From: an uncultured Oscillospiraceae bacterium
GTDB taxonomy: Bacteria > Bacillota > Clostridia > Oscillospirales > Oscillospiraceae
Direction of reading: 5' to 3'
Length of the DNA: 64,000 bases
Assembly (NCBI GenBank): GCA_900764755.1
Contig: CAAFPE010000102.1
Coordinates: 12,614-76,613 of the forward strand
A program made the position numbers and the translations under genes. This document shows, in pieces, positions 49,570 to 57,159 of this stretch. Position 1 is the first letter of the stretch; every line of letters begins with the position of its first letter. Under the pieces are notes generated by a model. That model had not been told where the DNA came from. It did not search any database and was given only the letters and a program-made list of their open reading frames with translations.

Positions 49570-51396
49570 ATGAGAAGAGTGATCCATTTTTTCGGCACAG
49601 TGGTAGTTATACTTTCTCTTGTACTGTGTCAAATCGTATCTGCCGCAGAGCCGCTATATGATGAGAATGATTATCCCACCATACAAAAGGCCGTTGTTTT
49701 CGCTGTCGATGCCAGCAACAGCATGAACAGCAACGACCGGAACCGGCTTGCGATTGACAGCATCGCACAGCTCATTTACAGTCTGCCATCCAATTATTCG
49801 GTCGGCGTTGTGGCCTATAACACAGATGTGGCTGTCGCGCAGGGGATGGCAGACAGCAAGGGCAGGGACGCCATTATGAAGGCGGCGGATTCTGTTCGCT
49901 ACACGGGCTATACCAACGCCGGCGCGGGACTGGCAAGGGCGATGGAGCTGCTGGGAAGCGTGGATGCCTCTGAGAAAACGGTCGTGATGCTCTCAGACGG
50001 AGAGATCATCATGCAGAACGACGCGGCTACCGCGGCCTCCTCCGCGCAGTTTGCATCTGCCGTAGCGCAGGCGAAGAGCACCGGCGTTAAGATCCATGTG
50101 ATTGGTCTCGGCGCTGATATGGAGGATCGGGCGAATACGATTTTCTCCGCATCCGCAGAAACCGGCGGCGCCAACTACCATGCGCCGAAAGCAGAGGACA
50201 TTCAGCGGGCGGTGGATGCCATCCTCTTGGAGCAGCTGAATGTCAAGAAGACGACGGCGGCTGTTGTGGATGCTGATGGTGGAACGGAGGAACTGGATCT
50301 TACGATTCCAAGCGTGAACACCACCACTGCCAGGATATTATTCATCAGCGACCGTCCGATCCAGAACCTAAAAGCCGATTTTAACGCTGGTGATGTGCGG
50401 CAGATTTCCGGTACCCACTATACGCTGCTGGAACTGGACCACCCGACGGCGGAACAAGTCCATGTCAGCTTTCAGGGGGCGGCAGGCAGCCAGATCAAGG
50501 TGGACGTGGTCACAGAATATTTTGTGACCATGACAGCTGATGTGACCTATGAAGATGTGGAGCCGTCCGAGGAAGGGGCTGCTCAATATGAGCGCACCGC
50601 CCTGATTGCCGTATCCTTCTATGATGCAGGGAACCCGGCGCGGCAGGTGCTTATGGATTCGTCGTTTGACGGCCGATCCCTCTCCGGTACCATCGGCGGA
50701 CAGTCGTGGACGGGAGCCGTGCGTTCTGGCACAGTAATGCTTCCGCCGCAGAGCGGGGTATCTGAAGACCGTAAGGAAGATGTTTCTCTTTCTTTTGACG
50801 CCCTGAACACGAATATCATTGTGGCCCAGCCGTTGTCTGTCTCTTTGGAGGGAGCCCCGGAGCTGCCGCCCCCGCCGGACTACCGCCCCATTATGATTGC
50901 GGTTTTTGTCGGCGGCCTGCTTGTGATCCTGCTGCTGGTTTATCTCGCTGTTGGGCACCGCCGAAAAAAACCCTGGTCGATTCCAGATCCGCCGCCGCCC
51001 GCGCCGAGTAAATACAGCTATACCGGACGGCTGAACATCTATATTACCCGCACAAAGTCCGGGCGCGATGTTCCGCCGCTTACCTATGATTTGTTCCGTA
51101 TCCCGGGTGGGAAGGTTTTATCGCTTCAGGAAATCTTGGACGGCTGTAATGTAGAGGAGCATCTGGAGGGGGCGGATCGGATCTATTTGAAGGCCGGCGC
51201 CAACCGCTGCTTGGTACTTTCCAATGATTCAGATTGCACCATCATCCAGTCGCGCGAGATCTTGATGAAGGGAAGGAGCTATCTGATGGGCCTGGATTCC
51301 AAGGTAGACATTACCTTTGAAGACGAAGTCAGCGAGATGGCTCTGCAATATCGCCAAGTGCGCCCTAACGAGTTGAGGAGTTATGCATATGTCTAA
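49570..51396 (+). CDS. VWA-domain membrane protein
   Basis: 608 residues; GAAGGAGGAG upstream of ATG 49570. A signal peptide (1-25) precedes an extracellular von Willebrand A domain with the MIDAS D47-A-S49-N-S51, a Thr in the GYTNAGAGL loop and a VVMLSDGE strand. A beta-rich region follows (about 230-430), then a TM helix (about 440-461) and a 145-residue cytosolic tail (LNIYITRTKSG, GGKVLSLQEIL) resembling an FHA-type or ubiquitin-like domain. As first gene of the operon it may anchor the injection apparatus at the membrane (inference). Confidence 0.88.
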   Translation: MRRVIHFFGTVVVILSLVLCQIVSAAEPLYDENDYPTIQKAVVFAVDASNSMNSNDRNRLAIDSIAQLIYSLPSNYSVGVVAYNTDVAVAQGMADSKGRDAIMKAADSVRYTGYTNAGAGLARAMELLGSVDASEKTVVMLSDGEIIMQNDAATAASSAQFASAVAQAKSTGVKIHVIGLGADMEDRANTIFSASAETGGANYHAPKAEDIQRAVDAILLEQLNVKKTTAAVVDADGGTEELDLTIPSVNTTTARILFISDRPIQNLKADFNAGDVRQISGTHYTLLELDHPTAEQVHVSFQGAAGSQIKVDVVTEYFVTMTADVTYEDVEPSEEGAAQYERTALIAVSFYDAGNPARQVLMDSSFDGRSLSGTIGGQSWTGAVRSGTVMLPPQSGVSEDRKEDVSLSFDALNTNIIVAQPLSVSLEGAPELPPPPDYRPIMIAVFVGGLLVILLLVYLAVGHRRKKPWSIPDPPPPAPSKYSYTGRLNIYITRTKSGRDVPPLTYDLFRIPGGKVLSLQEILDGCNVEEHLEGADRIYLKAGANRCLVLSNDSDCTIIQSREILMKGRSYLMGLDSKVDITFEDEVSEMALQYRQVRPNELRSYAYV

Positions 51397-51452
51397 GTCC
51401 TTTTCTCAATTCTCGATTGGTCATAAAAATTTGTCGTAAGGAGTGGATCAGA

Positions 51453-53633
51453 GTGACAATTATCAACCAGACAAACCGCACCCTGCTGCTGGAGGAGATC
51501 AACCCAGAAAAACTGGATCTCCTGACCTTGATCGGCGATGTGAAAGGCATCGACAGCCTGAGCGATGACAAGATCAAGGAAATTAACCAGCACCTGGAGT
51601 GCCGGAGCTATGAGGAGTTTCAGGAGAAATTCGCGCCGTGCATCTACTCCTTTTTCGATGCCAACAGCCAGTCTGTCCGGTACACCCTGAAGAAGCCGGA
51701 GAATATCCCGGACAATATGCTTACAGAGATCCCGCTGAACCAGAGCAACGACTTCCTCAAAATGCTGTTCACGCTGATGGAGAGTAAGAAGTCCCAGGGC
51801 GTGCTTAATGTGGACTTTGGGTTTGAAAACCTGCTGGACATGATCTCTCCCAAAAAAGTCATGGACGATATCCGCCAGGTGCGTAAAGAGATCCGGTACA
51901 ATTACTCCAAATACGCGGCTCTGGAGGACGGCGATCCGGCCAAGCTGGATGTGGGTGATAAGCTCAACGAACTCTTTGAAGAGGCCAGCAACAACTACAA
52001 CAATGTGATGGCGATGCTGCCTCTGGCAATCGAGGACATCAAGACCCGGCTCCTGCTGGGCGCCGGGGATCAGAAGGGCAACAGTAACCAGATCGCACTA
52101 GGTATGCTGACCATGGGCGAAAAGGGCGAGCTGAAGGTGCTGGAGGCTCCCAAGCAGGAGACTACGGCTTTGGCGACGGTGGACGACAACATCAACACCG
52201 GTTTGGTTGCCGCACTGGAGGAGGACTATCAGGCCATCAACGAGACCCCTTCCGACTATGTGCAGTCTCTGGTGGTACGTACCTTCTGTCCTCTGCCTTC
52301 TACCACTCAGACCAAGATCGATGTGCCTACTGAGGTTGCCAACTATAACTCCTACCTCCAGTTCTATAAGGATGCCAAGGATGACTTTATCAAGGTGGTC
52401 AAGCCCCTGGTGGAGAAGCTGCTGGGTGTAAAGATGTTCTTTGACCAGTACAAGTGTAAGACCAAGGGAATGGTGCCTGCCCTGGTGGTGGCGAACCTCA
52501 AGCCGGAGATGCTGGCCAAGAGCAGCAGCCTGCCCACCCTGCACGCTTACCTCAACACGGTCAACAGTAAAAATAACTTCAAGGATACCATCTGGTATGC
52601 CATCTTCCCCAATCTGTCCGTCAGTCTCCAGGCGGGCGCCAAGCTGCGCCGGGAGCGGTTTGCGGGCAATGTTCACAAGGTCAATGAGGATGTGAACAGC
52701 CTGGAGACTCTGTCTACCCTGCTGGATGTAATGAAGGACTATCGGGTAGAAACCTTCTTCTCCTTTGAAACCCGGGAGGAGACTACCTTCAATGCTGTGG
52801 CCGCAGAGGGCATCCAAAAGTTTATTGACCGCTGTGAGCCGCTGGTCGGCAAAGCATACAGTGAGTTTGCTATCCCATGTCTGCCCAACTTCACCGTCAT
52901 TCCCAAGAACAAGTCGGGCGTCACCCTGGACAAGCTCATGACGATCTCCGAGGACAGCACCACCGCCCAGCTCTCCGAGGCGAAGGAGGACATCATGCGG
53001 CTGTGGATCGAGGGGGTCTACATCAACGCTGCGTATATCGCCGCCGGCTTCCGGGCGGCCTGTCAGTGTCCGGAGTTCCTGAAAGACCACTACCGCCGAC
53101 TGAAGGTGGATTCGGAGCTGCCCGGCGTCCGGTACGATGTGGAGGCCGGAAACCACGCGCTCTGCACCCGGACTACAATGCCCAAAGAGATCACCGGCTT
53201 CACCAATTCCATCAAGGATCAGATCAACCGGAAGAATTTCGGCTGGATCTTCGCATCGGAGAACGCGACTTTGGATGGTACGGCTGTCACGCAGATCACG
53301 GTCTACAAGGCCCGTAATCTGCTCTACGATCCTGACAAATCTACCTATGAGCCGGCCTACAAGACGCAGGTGACCTCTTATATTGAGCGTATCCTGCGCC
53401 ACGCCACGGGTGATTTCAAGCAGGATAATATTGTCCAGTTCTTCTCTAATAATCCCAAGAGCCAGAAGAGCCAGTGGCTTGCCAAGAAGGACTGCGTTAA
53501 TGCTGTGCTAGAAGAGGGCGACAACCTTGACTATTCCATTGACGAGGCCACGGGAATCTGCGACCTTACCATCTTCTTTGACGGTGATGCCCGCAACCTG
53601 GAGGTCATGATCAGTCGCGTTTCTTCTAAATAA
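51453..53633 (+). CDS. Contractile-sheath-like protein (TssB-TssC fusion candidate)
   Basis: 726 residues from GTG 51453 (TAAGGAG upstream). The N-terminal 250 residues are helical and could correspond to a TssB-like part; the middle and end are TssC-like: IWYAIFPNLSVSLQ, a long SLETLSTLLDVMKD helix, VYINAAYIAAGFRAACQCPE, and a C-terminal domain that ends ATGICDLTIFFDGDARNLEV, as sheath subunits do (parts cited). It is followed immediately by two tube-like genes, the order seen in contractile systems. A TssB+TssC total is about 660 residues, close to this length. Homology is a fold-level inference. Confidence 0.55.
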   Translation: MTIINQTNRTLLLEEINPEKLDLLTLIGDVKGIDSLSDDKIKEINQHLECRSYEEFQEKFAPCIYSFFDANSQSVRYTLKKPENIPDNMLTEIPLNQSNDFLKMLFTLMESKKSQGVLNVDFGFENLLDMISPKKVMDDIRQVRKEIRYNYSKYAALEDGDPAKLDVGDKLNELFEEASNNYNNVMAMLPLAIEDIKTRLLLGAGDQKGNSNQIALGMLTMGEKGELKVLEAPKQETTALATVDDNINTGLVAALEEDYQAINETPSDYVQSLVVRTFCPLPSTTQTKIDVPTEVANYNSYLQFYKDAKDDFIKVVKPLVEKLLGVKMFFDQYKCKTKGMVPALVVANLKPEMLAKSSSLPTLHAYLNTVNSKNNFKDTIWYAIFPNLSVSLQAGAKLRRERFAGNVHKVNEDVNSLETLSTLLDVMKDYRVETFFSFETREETTFNAVAAEGIQKFIDRCEPLVGKAYSEFAIPCLPNFTVIPKNKSGVTLDKLMTISEDSTTAQLSEAKEDIMRLWIEGVYINAAYIAAGFRAACQCPEFLKDHYRRLKVDSELPGVRYDVEAGNHALCTRTTMPKEITGFTNSIKDQINRKNFGWIFASENATLDGTAVTQITVYKARNLLYDPDKSTYEPAYKTQVTSYIERILRHATGDFKQDNIVQFFSNNPKSQKSQWLAKKDCVNAVLEEGDNLDYSIDEATGICDLTIFFDGDARNLEVMISRVSSK

Positions 53634-53652
53634 AAAATGGAGGTAAAAGTAT

Positions 53653-54078
53653 ATGGGCTTCAGACTGGAAATCGACGGGGCTGGTCCCGTCAAGCTGACC
53701 GAGCGTGCGATCACCAGAGTGGAATTTGGCAGTGAGATCCCTCAGGACTCCAATGCCAGAGCCACCGACAACGGAGCCGCCCTCAAGATTTGGGGCAAGC
53801 TGCTGTTTGCTCTGGGCGGCCAGGAGCAGGACTCTACGCTGAACCTGGCTCAGTGGAGCCTGGTCCCCAGTGAGTCTGCCGACAGCTACCGGACGGTCAA
53901 GGTGGACGTGATCTCCGCCTCTCAGGTGGTGCGTCAGATCACCCTTCCCAACGCGTTTGTCATGGAGTATTCCGAGGAGCTGGACGATGAAACCGGAGTA
54001 GGCAGCTTCTACCTGCATGTCAAGCAGAAGAAGGATCAGACCGCCAAGGTCGCCATCGACGGCGAATTCAGTGCCTAA
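53653..54078 (+). CDS. Hcp-like tube protein, paralogue 1
   Basis: 141 residues, ATGGAGG upstream, 19 bp after the sheath-like gene. All-beta: LEIDGAGPVKL, ITRVEFGSEIPQDSNAR, VKVDVISASQVVRQITLPNAFV and GVGSFYLHVKQKKDQ (in parts). The pattern of a strand leading to a LPNAFV loop and a final long beta hairpin fits Hcp/phage tube subunits, which stack as hexameric rings inside the sheath. No signal peptide. Confidence 0.6.
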   Translation: MGFRLEIDGAGPVKLTERAITRVEFGSEIPQDSNARATDNGAALKIWGKLLFALGGQEQDSTLNLAQWSLVPSESADSYRTVKVDVISASQVVRQITLPNAFVMEYSEELDDETGVGSFYLHVKQKKDQTAKVAIDGEFSA

Positions 54079-54102
54079 AACAGGGAAAGGAGTGTGTAAC
54101 AT

Positions 54103-54534
54103 ATGTCTCTGAGAGTAACGATTGAGGGCCAGGGCTCCTTTGAGATCGCCAAGGAGTGCGTCAAAAAGGTCATCTACAAAACGGACATTCCCCTGGACTC
54201 CAACGCCCGCACCAAGGACGTGGGCAGCAGCCTGGAGATCTCCGGCAAGATCCTGACCGCCGTAGACGGCGACCCCTTTGATTCCACCCGGCAGATGGGC
54301 CTGTGGTCCATGGTACCCGCTGAGGATTCCGCCTGCTACCGGAAGGTGACGGTGGAGATCATCCAGGCCGGCATCGTGGAGCGGAAATATTACTTCCCCA
54401 ATGCCTTTGTGGTGAACTACCATGAGGACTTCGGCGACAGTGATGGTGTGGGCACCTTCTCCCTGGTGGTCAAACAGAAGAAGGACAAAATTGCCGGGAT
54501 CACCATTGAGGGAGGATATCCGGCCACTGCGTAA
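54103..54534 (+). CDS. Hcp-like tube protein, paralogue 2
   Basis: 143 residues with GGAAAGGAG upstream. Clear paralogue of the previous gene: shared DSNAR, LWSMVP (QWSLVP in copy 1), a PNAFV loop and GVGTFSLVVKQKKDK. Two related tube subunits in tandem are also found in contractile systems where one forms the main tube and the other an adaptor near the baseplate; which is which cannot be decided here. A terminator hairpin follows. Confidence 0.6.
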   Translation: MSLRVTIEGQGSFEIAKECVKKVIYKTDIPLDSNARTKDVGSSLEISGKILTAVDGDPFDSTRQMGLWSMVPAEDSACYRKVTVEIIQAGIVERKYYFPNAFVVNYHEDFGDSDGVGTFSLVVKQKKDKIAGITIEGGYPATA

Positions 54535-54586
54535 CCGTTCTGAGAGCGGAAAGCTGCATACTGCGGCGCGGCAGTCCGCGTGAGGG

Positions 54587-54622
54587 AGGGCGCGTCCGAC
54601 TTTGGTTGGGCGCGCCCTTTTT
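54587..54622 (+). terminator. Hairpin terminator after the tube genes
   Basis: AGGGCGCG (54587-54594) pairs with CGCGCCCT (54611-54618), with a TTTTT tail. It separates sheath and tube genes from the J-domain gene 100 bp downstream and could lower expression of the later genes by partial read-through. Confidence 0.75.
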
Positions 54623-54724
54623 CCTTAACAAGGTCTGCTTGCGACCTTTATGAAAGCGGCAGCCTGTGAGCGGGGGATGCTTTCATAAGGGCCGGAAGCA
54701 GTCAAACAAGGAGGAACGTCCACC

Positions 54725-55150
54725 ATGAATGAATACTATCGAACCCTTGGTGTGCAGCCGGGGGCCTCACAGGATGACTTAAAAAAGGCGTATCGCGCCT
54801 TGGCAAAGAAATATCACCCAGACCTCCATCCGGGCGACCAAGAGGCGGAAACCCGTTTCAAGGAGGTCAACGAGGCGTATGAGGTCCTGGGCGACCCGGA
54901 TAAACGCAAGGAATATGACGCAAAGCAGCAGACAGCACAGCGTCATCAGGCTCCGAACAAGGCTAGGTCGGCCACACGCACACCACGGGGCGGTCCGGTG
55001 GACTTCTCACAGATGCAGGGTGGATTTGCTCAGTTTTTCGGATTCGATCCCGCAACCGGGCAGGTGCTCGATGAGGAAAAAGTTTCTGGGCAAAAGAGGA
55101 ACCCGCTGGACACCACAGATCTGTTTGAGCGGTTTATGGGTTTTAAGTGA
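54725..55150 (+). CDS. J-domain (DnaJ-like) protein
   Basis: 141 residues, AAGGAGGAA upstream. J domain at 1-68 with the HPD motif at 31-33, EVLGDPDKRKEYD near its end, then a basic linker (RSATRTPRGG) and a C-terminal motif (PVDFSQMQGGFAQFFGFDP). It lacks the zinc and client-binding domains of DnaJ, so it is a specialised co-chaperone, presumably of the Hsp70-like ATPase encoded in the same operon (inference). Confidence 0.9.
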   Translation: MNEYYRTLGVQPGASQDDLKKAYRALAKKYHPDLHPGDQEAETRFKEVNEAYEVLGDPDKRKEYDAKQQTAQRHQAPNKARSATRTPRGGPVDFSQMQGGFAQFFGFDPATGQVLDEEKVSGQKRNPLDTTDLFERFMGFK

Positions 55151-55190
55151 TCTGCAGCACGGATGATGACAAGATGGGGTGTATCTGAAG

Positions 55191-55745
55191 ATGACAAATA
55201 AGCGCGTGGTGGACCTCCTGCTTGCCTTGGTCGGAGGGGCGATCGCCTCAGTTGGGTATTTTTATCTTGAGGACTGGTATCGCCTGCCGTTGGTATTTTC
55301 GGGGCTTTTGCTGGCGGTCGTATTTCTGATTTTTATGGTGCGGGATGGCCGGGCAGGGCCAGAGCCGCCTGTCCGGCCAGCAGATGGGGGGAGTGTCCCG
55401 CCTTCGGGCCGGCTGACCGAAATTGTACTGCTCAATGAAGAAGATCAGGCTCTGACCTCTTGGACGCTCTACGGAAAGACCGGAATGGTCATTGGCAGGG
55501 ATTCCGGGGAGAATCAGGTCAATATCAACCTTGCCAGTTCGGCTTATGCCAGCACGGTGGAGATTGAGCACGCGGCACTGAATTATGCGGCCGGCTGCTG
55601 GTATGTGGAGGATCTGGATTCAAAAAATGGAGTGAGCGTCCAGAAAGAGGACAAGCGGAAATATAAGCTGGCTCCTGGGCAGCCGTGCAGGCTCTCTACC
55701 GGCGACATTCTCTACATCGGCCTTGTCAGGCTGATGGTTCGATAA
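55191..55745 (+). CDS. Membrane-anchored FHA-domain protein
   Basis: 184 residues from ATG 55191; GTG 55179 is possible. Two TM helices (about 8-27 and 34-52) are followed by a cytosolic FHA domain (about 80-184) with GMVIGRDSGENQVNI, a conserved S-x(n)-H (YASTVEIEHAAL, in parts) and DLDSKNGVSV. FHA domains bind phosphothreonine. Together with the PP2C genes it forms a phosphorylation-dependent control module comparable to Fha in type VI secretion. Confidence 0.9.
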   Translation: MTNKRVVDLLLALVGGAIASVGYFYLEDWYRLPLVFSGLLLAVVFLIFMVRDGRAGPEPPVRPADGGSVPPSGRLTEIVLLNEEDQALTSWTLYGKTGMVIGRDSGENQVNINLASSAYASTVEIEHAALNYAAGCWYVEDLDSKNGVSVQKEDKRKYKLAPGQPCRLSTGDILYIGLVRLMVR

Positions 55746-55785
55746 TAAGAAGAATAGATTCTAAGATGAGGGAGATGGCGATACC

Positions 55786-56292
55786 ATGTCAAATCTGATT
55801 CACTGCCAGAACGGACACGTTTTCAGCAAGAAGCGGTACGGGACGGTGTGCCCCTACTGCAATGTCGAGACAGCGACCAAGGAGAAACGGGAGACGCAGC
55901 GTTCGGATGTGGAAATTGAGGAGGATATGTTCCGCGAGGACATTAAGCCGGTCTGCGGCTGGATCGTGTGCATTGACGGCGCTCGTCAGGGCAAAGATTA
56001 TCAAATCGTCCAAGGGAAGAATTTTGTGGGCCGTGCCGACGATATGGACATTCAGATCCTGGGGGATAATGAGATCTCACGCCGCAACCATGCGGTGATC
56101 GTGTTCGACCCGAAGAAGAAAGAAACGGTCTTGCTCCCTGGAGATTCCAACGGCCTGGTCTATCTCAACGGCAATGCAATATACACTTCCACTGTCCTGG
56201 ATAAATACGATGAGATCGAACTGGGAAAGTCCAAATTCCTGTTTCTCCCCTTCTGTGGCGAGCATTTTATGTGGGGTGCAAAAACAGAGTAA
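55786..56292 (+). CDS. Zinc-ribbon plus FHA-domain protein
   Basis: 168 residues. N-terminal ribbon (C-x(n)-H, CPYC near residue 22), a linker (about 30-55), then FHA: GKNFVGRADDMDIQI, ISRRNHAVIVFD with the phosphopeptide-binding Ser-Arg-x-x-His and GLVYLNGNAI. Soluble. The second FHA protein in the operon; it may recruit phosphorylated components of the device. GGGAGATGG upstream of ATG 55786. Confidence 0.9.
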   Translation: MSNLIHCQNGHVFSKKRYGTVCPYCNVETATKEKRETQRSDVEIEEDMFREDIKPVCGWIVCIDGARQGKDYQIVQGKNFVGRADDMDIQILGDNEISRRNHAVIVFDPKKKETVLLPGDSNGLVYLNGNAIYTSTVLDKYDEIELGKSKFLFLPFCGEHFMWGAKTE

Positions 56293-56313
56293 CGAGAGAA
56301 GGGGGCGGGGGAT

Positions 56314-57159
56314 ATGACGCCGCAGGCAATACTGATGCTTTTGTGCATCGCAGCGGGGGTCCTGCTCATCGTTCGGGCAACCATGGGCGGTGGGGCCAGA
56401 CGCTACCACGGGCCGGATGTGGGCAGCTCCATGACCATTGGCGGGCGTGAGGTGCAGGAGGATTATGTTGGCACGCTGGCTACGCCGGCCGGACTGCTGG
56501 CGGTTCTGGCGGATGGCATGGGGAAGACATACGGGGCCCGTATCGCCAGCCGGACAGCAGTGGAAACCTGTTTGGATCTTTTCCGGGACTACAACGCATT
56601 TGATAACCCGCAATACTATTTTCGCAAAGCATTCCACGCGGCCAACCGGGCCATTTTGCGGGAGCTTGGCGACGAGGGGTATGGCGCGGCCAGTGTGGGT
56701 GCCGCAATGATCCAGGACAACTGGCTCTTTTATGCAGCTGTGGGAAATGTGAAGCTGTGCGTCTACCGCGGCGGAGACCTGGTGCCGGTGTCCGCCGGGC
56801 ATACGCTGGATGTTCTGGCGGAAGAGCACTTCCAAACTGGAAAGCTCTCCAGAGAGGATGCGCTGACCATGCTGGAGAACCACCGTCTTTATAACTACCT
56901 TGGGCAGGATGGCTTCAAGGACATTGAGATCTTTGACCGCCCTATCGCGCTGCAGAAGGGGGATATTATCGTCCTTATGAGCGATGGCCTGTATGAGCTG
57001 ATCCCCTGGAAGGAGATCGAGGATGTTCTTGCCGGCGGGGAGGACTGCCAGAGCATGGCCTACGCTCTTATCGAAAAGGTCAATCAGAATACGGCGGAGG
57101 ACAGGGATAACGCCAGCATCATCCTGATACGCTGGGACGGGAGCGGACACGGAGCATGA
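56314..57159 (+). CDS. PP2C-type Ser/Thr phosphatase with N-terminal TM
   Basis: 281 residues. One TM (about 5-23) precedes a cytosolic PP2C domain with metal-binding motifs: EVQEDYVG, VLADGMGKTYG (D67-G68), GNVKLCVYRGGD, the VLMSDGLYEL Asp at about D224 and EDRDNASIILI. All catalytic aspartates are present, so it should be active. It would remove phosphate from threonines recognised by the FHA proteins, as PppA does for the Fha pathway in type VI systems (analogy). Overlaps the next gene by 4 bp. Confidence 0.92.
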   Translation: MTPQAILMLLCIAAGVLLIVRATMGGGARRYHGPDVGSSMTIGGREVQEDYVGTLATPAGLLAVLADGMGKTYGARIASRTAVETCLDLFRDYNAFDNPQYYFRKAFHAANRAILRELGDEGYGAASVGAAMIQDNWLFYAAVGNVKLCVYRGGDLVPVSAGHTLDVLAEEHFQTGKLSREDALTMLENHRLYNYLGQDGFKDIEIFDRPIALQKGDIIVLMSDGLYELIPWKEIEDVLAGGEDCQSMAYALIEKVNQNTAEDRDNASIILIRWDGSGHGA

